From assembly GCF_001293685.1 (NCBI RefSeq), contig NZ_BCAG01000001.1, positions 682,001 through 746,000 on the forward strand: 64,000 nt of DNA, read 5' to 3'. Below, one piece after another: positions 57,697 to 64,000 of this stretch. How positions within the stretch are numbered: position 1 is the first letter of the stretch; every line of letters begins with the position of its first letter. The position numbers were made by a program, and so were the translations under genes. Under the pieces are notes generated by a model. That model was not told where the DNA came from and did no database searches. It saw only the letters and a list, made by a program, of their open reading frames with translations. The stretch comes from Desulfatitalea tepidiphila. GTDB taxonomy: Bacteria; Desulfobacterota; Desulfobacteria; Desulfobacterales; Desulfosarcinaceae.

Positions 57697-59160
57697 TCAA
57701 CCTGCCAGGCTTTGTACCATGCGGCCATATTGAACCAGGGCGGCCATGGCGCGCGCGCCCCTTTCCGGCGACGGAATGATTGGAATGCCACTGGCCAGCA
57801 GGTGCTCGATGATCGGCATATCGGGCGCCTGGTAGGTGAATCCGATCAGTGCCTTGGCGTGGTTCCCGGCTAGCGTTTTCATTTGTACAGCTATTTGCCG
57901 CGCCGTTTCCCGGGTGAAGGCATCGATGTCCTTTTCAGGCAAGCCTTGGCTTTCCATGATGCGTTTCATGTTCTGGTGAGGGGTGAAGCAATAGACCAGC
58001 AGGCCGTCGGCTTCGTCGCCCGCCAGGAGCACCTCGGGGATACTTTTGAAATAGGCCAGGGGATCCTGGGAAAAGGTCAGATCGATGGGATTTCCGGTGC
58101 TGCCGGTCCTGGGAATCAGCGGGGTCAACCGTTCGAGGGTCTGCCGGGACAGGCTCGGCAGCGTCAGGCCGTTGCGGCTGCAGGCATCTGCGGCTGCGGC
58201 GCCGGGTCCGCCCGAGTGGGTCAGGACGATGACGCGATGGCTGCGCGGAATGGTGCACGCACCCAGCACCCAGCAGAAATCGAACAATTCGGTGAGTGAC
58301 GATGCCCGCACCACCCCGCTCTGGCGAAATATGCCGTCATACAGGGGATCAGGGCCCGCCATGGCGCCGGTATGCGAAAAGGCCGCGCGGCGTCCGGCTT
58401 CCGAACCGCCCGCATAATACGCCACGATCGGTTTTTGAGGCGCGATGCGCCGGGCGGCCTCTATAAAGGCTTCTCCCCTGCGGATGCTTTCGATGTAGAG
58501 GCCGATGACCCGGGTGTGGGGGCAGGCGGCCAGGTACGCCATGCAATCCACGATGTCCACCGACGCTTCATTGCCCACGCTGATGCCGGTGGAAAATCCG
58601 ATATGAAATTGCTCCAGATAAGCGAACATCTGGGTCAGCAGACTGCCGCTCTGGGACGCCATGCCGATGAACCCCGGCCGTCCTTCGAAAGCGGCGAAGG
58701 TCACATTGAACGCGTGGTGGGGGTTGACCACCCCCAGGCAGTTGGGGCCCAGAAATCGGATGCCGTATTGACGGGCCACGGCGACCAGTTCCTGCTCCAG
58801 CGCCTTGCCCTCGCCGCCCACTTCGTTGAATCCGCCGGAGACCACGATGGCGTGCCGGATGCCTTTTTCACCGCAGGCTTTCAGCGTTTCGGTCACAATG
58901 CCGGTCGGCAACACCAGCACCGCCAGGTCCGGCACCTCGGGCAGCTCCGCCACATGGGCGTAAGCCTTTAGCCCCAGAACCGTCGTTTCCTTGGGGTGCA
59001 CCGGGTAAATTTTGCCCTTGAAATCGAGTGCCAGGATCGAATTGAGCTGGTTGGTGCCCATGGCCGAAAAGCGGTTGGAGGCGCCGAAAAAGGCGATGCT
59101 TCTTGGATTGATCAATGGGAAAAGGGGTATGTCGCGATAGGGGTCGGTTACCGGGTTCAT
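57697..59160 (-). CDS. CoA-binding, NDP-forming acyl-CoA synthetase alpha-like protein (no ATP-grasp)
   Basis: A 487-residue protein with an N-terminal CoA-binding Rossmann domain (RSIAFFGASNRFSAMGTNQLN, residues 16-36) and succinyl-CoA-ligase-like domains, including FSHTGAMAGPDPLYDGIF with the candidate phospho-His and LTHSGGPGAAAADAC. The ATP-grasp beta part needed for ADP-forming acetyl/acyl-CoA synthetase is missing and not in the window. The start at 59160 follows AAGGA; longer ATG starts exist. It may pair with a beta subunit elsewhere. Confidence 0.85.
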   Translation of the reverse strand: MNPVTDPYRDIPLFPLINPRSIAFFGASNRFSAMGTNQLNSILALDFKGKIYPVHPKETTVLGLKAYAHVAELPEVPDLAVLVLPTGIVTETLKACGEKGIRHAIVVSGGFNEVGGEGKALEQELVAVARQYGIRFLGPNCLGVVNPHHAFNVTFAAFEGRPGFIGMASQSGSLLTQMFAYLEQFHIGFSTGISVGNEASVDIVDCMAYLAACPHTRVIGLYIESIRRGEAFIEAARRIAPQKPIVAYYAGGSEAGRRAAFSHTGAMAGPDPLYDGIFRQSGVVRASSLTELFDFCWVLGACTIPRSHRVIVLTHSGGPGAAAADACSRNGLTLPSLSRQTLERLTPLIPRTGSTGNPIDLTFSQDPLAYFKSIPEVLLAGDEADGLLVYCFTPHQNMKRIMESQGLPEKDIDAFTRETARQIAVQMKTLAGNHAKALIGFTYQAPDMPIIEHLLASGIPIIPSPERGARAMAALVQYGRMVQSLAG

Positions 59161-59555
59161 CGATTTTTCCTTGCTCAGCATGGGTTGGCACTTGGTCGTG
59201 TCGATCGGCGCTGCCGCAACAATGATTTTTTTCGGACACAGGGGGCCGAATGCACAGGCCATTGGCGGAGGCGGACAAAGGCAAATAGATATCGGAAGGT
59301 TACAGGCCTGTCAACGGTGTAGTCATCATTCGGCAAGAAGCGAGTGGCATCGATCGGCATCGGAAGACAAGGCCTGTGGTAACCTTCGGGTGGCACAACG
59401 CAGCTATGAATTTTCTGGATGACATAGAGTCGCCAACGGATTTCTAACCCTTTTCTCATACAAGGGTAACACTATTTCTGAAGTGTGGAAGGATAAAGAA
59501 ATGCTACCATTGGTGTCGATAACGAGGCACATTCAAAAACACCGGGATGTTTTAG

Positions 59556-60278
59556 ATGGCCCAGGGGAGAATTTTAGTCGTGGACGACGAAGAGGATATC
59601 CTGGAGGTGGTTCGTTTCAACCTTGCTCGCGAAGGTTTCGTCGTTACAGGGGTGTTGAATGGTGAGGATGCCTTGGCGGTTCTCCAGGCGGGCGGCTATG
59701 ATTTAGTGGTTCTGGATTTGATGTTGCCCGGGATGGACGGCTTTGCCGTTGCCGGAAAAATACGGCAGGATCCGGCATTGTCGGCTTTGCCGATTATCAT
59801 GCTCACTGCCCGGACCCAGGAGCATGATGTAGTGGCCGGTTTGGAGATCGGGGCCGAAGATTATATCACCAAGCCTTTCAGTCCGAGGGTGTTGGTCTCC
59901 CGGGTACGCACAGTCCTTCGGCGCACTTCCCAGGTCAAGGTGGCGGATGAATCGATAATGGAACGTGGCGGGATTACCATCGACAGGCGTAGACACACTG
60001 TCTATGTGAAAGGCCGCCCGGTTGATTTGACCTTGTCAGAGTTCGAACTGCTCTGCTTCCTGGCCTCGCGGCCGGGTTGGGCTTTTTCACGGGCACAAAT
60101 CGTAGACGCGATACGCGGATTCAATTACACCGTCACCGATCGTAGCGTGGATGTCCAGATCGTCGGATTGCGACGCAAGTTGGGCGGTTGCAGTGATTAC
60201 ATCCAGACCGTGAGGGGGGTAGGCTATCGTTTCAAGGGGGATTTTCGACCATCTCACCAGATCCTAATCGGCGTCTAA
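59556..60278 (+). CDS. OmpR/PhoB-family response regulator
   Basis: A 240-residue two-domain regulator: receiver with acidic pair VVDDEED, phospho-Asp in YDLVVLDLMLPGMDGF (about residue 54), Lys in YITKPFSP, then a winged-helix DNA-binding domain (LTLSEFELLCFLASRPGWAFSR, near 155-180, ending YRFKGD). No histidine kinase gene is adjacent, so it is an orphan here. Confidence 0.95.
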   Translation: MAQGRILVVDDEEDILEVVRFNLAREGFVVTGVLNGEDALAVLQAGGYDLVVLDLMLPGMDGFAVAGKIRQDPALSALPIIMLTARTQEHDVVAGLEIGAEDYITKPFSPRVLVSRVRTVLRRTSQVKVADESIMERGGITIDRRRHTVYVKGRPVDLTLSEFELLCFLASRPGWAFSRAQIVDAIRGFNYTVTDRSVDVQIVGLRRKLGGCSDYIQTVRGVGYRFKGDFRPSHQILIGV

Positions 60279-60356
60279 CCGAGGACAAATTTGCGTGCAT
60301 TACTCTCGGAAAATAGAACAATTGAATCACATCACGACCCACAAAGGAGCCTGTCG

Positions 60357-60647
60357 ATGCCGCCGCAAGTATTCAGCAAAGTCCCAATTGCGCAAGAGTA
60401 TGGAGAAATAGAAAAAGATTATGGTAGACCAGAAAGAGAAAACATCGGCAAATTTCTGGTGTTGTGCAAATGCCCACGGTGCGAGAAAGAACACCGCACC
60501 TTTCTTCGCTGGACAGGCCGCGGCACGCCAAGAGTCTATTGCACGACATGCCGATCCACGACTTCCGCCATCGGGGAAACGGAGATTGGCAAATTGGCGA
60601 ATGTGTGGGCCAGAAGTACCCGAAAGACGGTGGACGCGCTTCAATAA
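60357..60647 (+). CDS. Small zinc-ribbon-like protein, 96 aa
   Basis: It shows CKCPRCEKEH and VYCTTC, spaced to make a four-Cys ribbon. The rest is charged, with IAQEYGEIEKDYGRPER at the N-terminus. Starts with a good ribosome site (AAGGAG eight bases before ATG 60357); a longer frame from 60291 is less likely. Follows the regulator on the same strand. Function unknown. Confidence 0.65.
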   Translation: MPPQVFSKVPIAQEYGEIEKDYGRPERENIGKFLVLCKCPRCEKEHRTFLRWTGRGTPRVYCTTCRSTTSAIGETEIGKLANVWARSTRKTVDALQ

Positions 60648-60662
60648 ACCTCAAGCTCCGAA

Positions 60663-60872
60663 TTATTCATACCCGGTGTGGTTTAAAGCGTACATCTTTG
60701 CAAACTCTTCCACTTTTTCGTCTTTCAGGCAACACGCTGCGCAATCGAGAAACAGATCTTCGAGTGCCGCTTTATCGAGGCAGCGATCGTAATATGGACA
60801 GCGGTGGTTGCGGAAGATCCCTATGCTGAGCGCTTTTTTACTCGGTCGGTAATACAAAGGCGTTGGCTCCAT
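60663..60872 (-). CDS. Small Cys-rich protein, 69 aa
   Basis: Contains HRCPYYDRCLDKAALEDLFLDCAACCLKDEK, which places five cysteines in 28 residues and may bind a metal or iron-sulfur cluster. The start at 60872 follows GAGG by six bases; a longer frame reaches 61028. It converges on the previous small protein. No family recognised. Confidence 0.55.
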   Translation of the reverse strand: MEPTPLYYRPSKKALSIGIFRNHRCPYYDRCLDKAALEDLFLDCAACCLKDEKVEEFAKMYALNHTGYE

Positions 60873-61365
60873 GCTGGGCCTCGCTTGCCGATTGAAACGG
60901 CTGTTCTCGGTAATATATCCAAGGGCCCGGTCGTGATCCCTGTTGGTGCATAGTTCGCTGGAACGGTGTTTCTGTGTTTCTGAGCGGATGGGGTGGATGG
61001 ATTGCCCTGTGGCAATCCTCTTGCGCACAGGCCGACTGAAGTCAACACCCGTGAACCGGGGTTAAGGCGTTTTTAGAGACGCGCAGGCGTCATTCGAATA
61101 ACGTCGGGTATTGTAATGGCTTTTTTGCACACCACACTGCAACTCTTCGTAATTGGAGAAGAATTTGAGTTGCCGGGATTTATTGAAAATTCAGGTGGAT
61201 CATCGAGTTATGAACATTTTATGAACAATCGAATGGTTCATCGATTCGCCTGTTTCCTCCATTTTTTGTAAGGGATGCCCAACTGACCAACTCCTGACAC
61301 AACTTTTACGTTTCGCTAACATCTCTGTTGAAAAATAAAAGTGACGGGAGACGAAAGGTCGATCG
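60873..61365. other. Gene-free interval with nested inverted repeats
   Basis: The plus strand 60965-61049 can fold: GGTGTT/AACACC (60965, 61044), CTGTG/CACAG (60972, 61026) and a perfect eight-pair stem GGATTGCC/GGCAATCC (60999-61006, 61011-61018). A second inverted repeat ATGAAC/GTTCAT occurs near 61220-61240. No coding frame with a start is convincing in the remaining sequence. Confidence 0.45.
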
Positions 61366-61629
61366 ATGATTCAGAACGTGCGCTGCCCCCACTGTGCTTC
61401 CGACGCCATTTATGGATATGGCCATGTGAAGAACGGAAAAAAACGCTATCTTTGCCTGATGTGCAATCGACAATTCGTGCTGGAACGAAAACCGCCCCTG
61501 ATCACAGACCGGCCGACGTGTCCGCTTTGCGGCGGTCGGATGCACATTTACATGCGAAAAGCGCGGGAGGTGCGATTTCGATGCGCCGCCTATCCCGATT
61601 GCCGCGGCTATCTGAAGATGCTGAGCTAA
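61366..61629 (+). CDS. Two-zinc-ribbon protein, 87 aa
   Basis: The N-terminal half (CPHCASDAIYGYGHVKNGKK, RYLCLMCNRQF) looks like the InsA/IS1-type transposase zinc ribbon. The C-terminal half (CPLCGGRMHIYM, FRCAAYPDCRGYLKM) resembles a topoisomerase I-type C4 finger. It probably binds nucleic acid. Neither a transposase nor a topoisomerase catalytic part is present. It converges with the glycoside-hydrolase-like gene. Confidence 0.75.
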   Translation: MIQNVRCPHCASDAIYGYGHVKNGKKRYLCLMCNRQFVLERKPPLITDRPTCPLCGGRMHIYMRKAREVRFRCAAYPDCRGYLKMLS

Positions 61630-61657
61630 CCAACCCTTGCGGGACCCTTCCCGGCGA

Positions 61658-64000
61658 CTAAAAGTAAGAACTCATTTTGGCGCGCACGCGCAGGTTTGAC
61701 CAGAGGACCTTGATGCCCAGGGCCAGCGGGACCTCCTGACGGGCGGTGCTGTCACTTTGCACCGGAGAAAACCCAATGGCGGATGGAGGCGCAGCGGTGG
61801 GTCCATCGTGCTTCGACGTCGCTTGGGCGTGGTGCAGGTCCGGCAGGGAGGGGCGCCGGCGCTCGGTGTCGATGGCGGAGATGACAATGGGCGGGTGGGC
61901 GAATCCGATCAGGTCCTGCTTGATCTCCTCGGGCAGGAGTTCGCCGTTGAAAAAGGCCAGGAGCAGAGCGAAGTCCTGGCTTTTGCCATTATAGGTGGGG
62001 GCGGCGCTGGCGAATTGTTCTCCGGTGAGGCGCGTGACTTCGTGCCCCTGGCCATTGCCCCATGTGGGCGGATGGTATTGGTGTCCGTGATAGGTGCCGA
62101 AGGGGTTGACACGAATGGAAAATTCGTCGTTCTCGGCATGGTGGCGCATTTTCAGGGGCGCAAAGGCGAAATTGGACAAGCGGCTGTTGTCCTTGGCCAC
62201 GGCCATACCGTGCTTGCCCGAAACGATGCCCACATAGGATGCGGTGATATGGTTGTTGATGTTGTCCAGTGCAAGGTTGCGGGGGTCGTGTCTGAAGTAG
62301 TCGAGTCGGTACTCGGTCTCCACCTCGAGGTAGTTTCGCTTGAGCACCTTTACAGGATCGTTCCGGGTCGCCCGCGGCGAAAAACGAATTTCCGCCGGGG
62401 CCACCTCCTGCCATTGCATGTCGGCGGGCTGCGCGAGGCCGGGCTCACCCGCTTTGAACAGGTCGGCGCGTTCGGTGGCCAGGTAGGTGATCCGGCCCTC
62501 TATCAACAGCCAGGGATGATCGGCGAGCAGGGTGAATCGATAATCCATCCACCCCGCTGCGCCTCCACGGGCAGACGGCGCCGGCATCGCGCCCTTCAGG
62601 GATATCGAAGCCGACCGGCCATCCGCAGCGGGATGCAGCTGCTTCAAGACGGATACGGCCGTCAGCGGTCGCTGGTCATAGGTGAGGCGCGGAAGCAGGC
62701 TGCCGCGGTCGGCCACGCGGACGCCCTCATGGTAGACGCCTTCGACCCCACCATGGGGTGTGAATCGTACTGTGATGTGACCATTGGCCAGTTCATCGAC
62801 ATCGGCGCGCACAAGAGGCGGTACTGCCCGGCCGGTGTGTGCCGGGGCATCCCGTGTAAAGAGGTGATACATACCGTCCGTCACACCGCCATCGTTCATG
62901 ATATACAGGTGGCGCCGTCTTGCACCGCTCGCGTCGACCCGGTCTCCCAGATCGATGGTCGGCAGCAGTGTGCCGTCGGGTCGGACCAGCACGATGGGGG
63001 CCCGATTCCGGAGGCCGGGCGGCGGTGTGACCTGCAGGAAGCGATGGCCGGCCGATGCCGCGCTGGGCGTCGTTTGAAGCACCATGAGAGTATCGTACCA
63101 CGTCAGATGCGCTTCCTTGAGAAGCGGTGGCGTCTGGTGTTCGAGGTGACGGTGAAGCATCGTCGCACACGCTTGGGCGATCTGGTCCGAGGCGCGGCTC
63201 AGATCGGCCATTATCCGGACCACCACCCGCTGCCGTTGGGGTGCCAAAAAGGGCGTTGCCATGCCGTAATTGGTAGTGGACAGGGCTCTGAGGCGCTGGA
63301 TGTCGGCGGCAGCGACCTGTCGTTCGATCGCCGCGCGCGCGGTGGGATCGGATATGAACGGCAGGGATTTCAAGGCCGCTGTACGCACCCGGCGACTGCG
63401 TTCGATTTCGGTCCATAAATCGGGAATGTCGGCCTTCTCCGCCCAGGAGTTGTATCCGTTGTAGCTGCCGTCCGCGGTATCCTGGCTGAATTCGACGGTG
63501 CCCACCGGCGGATGATCTTCCAGGTACGGCCCCAGGGTCGTGAATCGTACATATGGAAGATCGGCGACCTCTTCGATCAGACCGGCCAGGCCGTCGGTGT
63601 TGGGCAGCCAGCCCAAAGGCCAGGGCAGGTCGACACCCTGCCACAACTCCGAGTCGGCATCGTAATTGATGAATATCAGCGCATCCTGTTGGAATTCGCC
63701 GCCGGCTTGCAGGCGGCGCAGTTCGTGGACCCAATTTTTCAGGCTCACGTGTTCCACCAGGTCCCCGAAGTGGTAGGTCGGCACGATGACCATCTCTTCC
63801 AGGGTTTGGGGGTGGTGGTAGCGGATCGGATTGTGGGCTTCGACGCGGGTCAACCGGCGCGAAAAGACCCGGAAGGCGTCGAAAGGGGTCGCACTGTAAT
63901 AAAGGGCCGCGGCATGGATGCCGTGCCGTTGGTAGATCGAGAAATTGCCCGGTGTGGTCATCATCTCCTGAGGGCGCACGATGGGGGTATAACTGCCGAA
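61658..64000 (-). CDS. Glycoside-hydrolase-like large protein, N-terminus outside window
   Basis: The frame remains open to the last base, so only the C-terminal 780 residues are seen. Central blocks IFINYDADSELWQGVDLPW, EFSQDTADGSYNGYNSWAEK and DLWTEIERSRRVRTAALKSL resemble GH38/GH57-type alpha-mannosidase or amylase proteins, followed by a large beta-rich region (about 380-770). The catalytic N-terminal part cannot be judged. Family assignment is tentative and based on pattern memory only. Confidence 0.5.
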   Translation of the reverse strand, partial: FGSYTPIVRPQEMMTTPGNFSIYQRHGIHAAALYYSATPFDAFRVFSRRLTRVEAHNPIRYHHPQTLEEMVIVPTYHFGDLVEHVSLKNWVHELRRLQAGGEFQQDALIFINYDADSELWQGVDLPWPLGWLPNTDGLAGLIEEVADLPYVRFTTLGPYLEDHPPVGTVEFSQDTADGSYNGYNSWAEKADIPDLWTEIERSRRVRTAALKSLPFISDPTARAAIERQVAAADIQRLRALSTTNYGMATPFLAPQRQRVVVRIMADLSRASDQIAQACATMLHRHLEHQTPPLLKEAHLTWYDTLMVLQTTPSAASAGHRFLQVTPPPGLRNRAPIVLVRPDGTLLPTIDLGDRVDASGARRRHLYIMNDGGVTDGMYHLFTRDAPAHTGRAVPPLVRADVDELANGHITVRFTPHGGVEGVYHEGVRVADRGSLLPRLTYDQRPLTAVSVLKQLHPAADGRSASISLKGAMPAPSARGGAAGWMDYRFTLLADHPWLLIEGRITYLATERADLFKAGEPGLAQPADMQWQEVAPAEIRFSPRATRNDPVKVLKRNYLEVETEYRLDYFRHDPRNLALDNINNHITASYVGIVSGKHGMAVAKDNSRLSNFAFAPLKMRHHAENDEFSIRVNPFGTYHGHQYHPPTWGNGQGHEVTRLTGEQFASAAPTYNGKSQDFALLLAFFNGELLPEEIKQDLIGFAHPPIVISAIDTERRRPSLPDLHHAQATSKHDGPTAAPPSAIGFSPVQSDSTARQEVPLALGIKVLWSNLRVRAKMSSYF

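Overview
This is a high-GC chromosomal segment (most genes look near 58-60 % G+C) from what is probably a strictly anaerobic member of the Desulfobacterota, close to the Desulfosarcina/Desulfobacteraceae type. This placement is inferred from gene content: a membrane pyrophosphatase, CarD, a DUF1844 protein next to ispE, an SRP RNA with an Alu domain, a LarA-type nickel enzyme beside a flavin/iron-sulfur 2-hydroxyacid dehydrogenase, 4-hydroxybutyryl-CoA dehydratase and many CoA-metabolism genes. No phage, CRISPR array, transposase or rRNA was found. Two tRNAs (Ala-CGC, Gln-TTG) and one SRP RNA were found.

Layout. 1-6.7 kb: the C-terminal part of a sigma-54 activator, small stress-type ORFs, then a lactate racemase-like gene and a 950-residue FAD/Fe-S dehydrogenase. 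6.7-14.4 kb: tRNA-Ala, a K+ channel/RCK protein, a DUF3124 protein, a low-GC orphan gene, a YgjP-like metallopeptidase, a large hybrid histidine kinase and intergenic repeat elements. 14.4-17 kb (minus strand): proC with a thiol-redox trio (MauE/DoxX-like, CcdA, thioredoxin). 17-24.2 kb: an exported unknown protein, then yggT-divIVA-pilT-pilT2-pseudoreceiver-MBL hydrolase. 24.3-29.5 kb (minus strand): tilS-ftsH-folP-coaX. 29.7-32.8 kb: SRP RNA, grpE, dnaK. 32.8-43.9 kb: an acyl-CoA synthetase, then housekeeping genes serA, DUF1844, ispE, tRNA-Gln, prs, rplY, pth, hppA, carD and rluD. 44.1-59.2 kb: a catabolic/CoA region with 4-hydroxybutyryl-CoA dehydratase, thioesterase, fused CoA-transferase, quinone oxidoreductase, MaoC hydratase, a complete Liv-type ABC importer, a chemoreceptor and an NDP-forming acyl-CoA synthetase alpha-like protein. 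59.5-64 kb: an orphan OmpR-type regulator, three small Cys-rich proteins and the 3' part of a glycoside-hydrolase-like gene that runs off the window.

How the genes may work together (inference). LarA-like racemase plus the flavin/Fe-S dehydrogenase would let the cell use both lactate enantiomers, or related 2-hydroxy acids. The 44-59 kb block could take up a small carboxylic or amino acid through LivKHMGF, load it onto CoA with the fused transferase, and process it through vinylacetyl/crotonyl-CoA chemistry (dehydratase, MaoC hydratase). The NDP-forming ligase fragment could take part in energy recovery.

The least ordinary signals are: (i) a roughly 295-bp MITE-like element present as two diverged, inverted copies 11.4 kb apart; (ii) a Liv ABC ATPase pair in which the LivF Walker A lysine is arginine and the LivG signature glycine is alanine, so one composite ATP site looks degenerate; (iii) inverted AT-rich repeats bracketing the thioesterase gene; (iv) a four-unit 12-bp tandem repeat in the leader of the dehydratase gene; (v) a pseudoreceiver/zinc-ribbon protein attached to a two-PilT locus.
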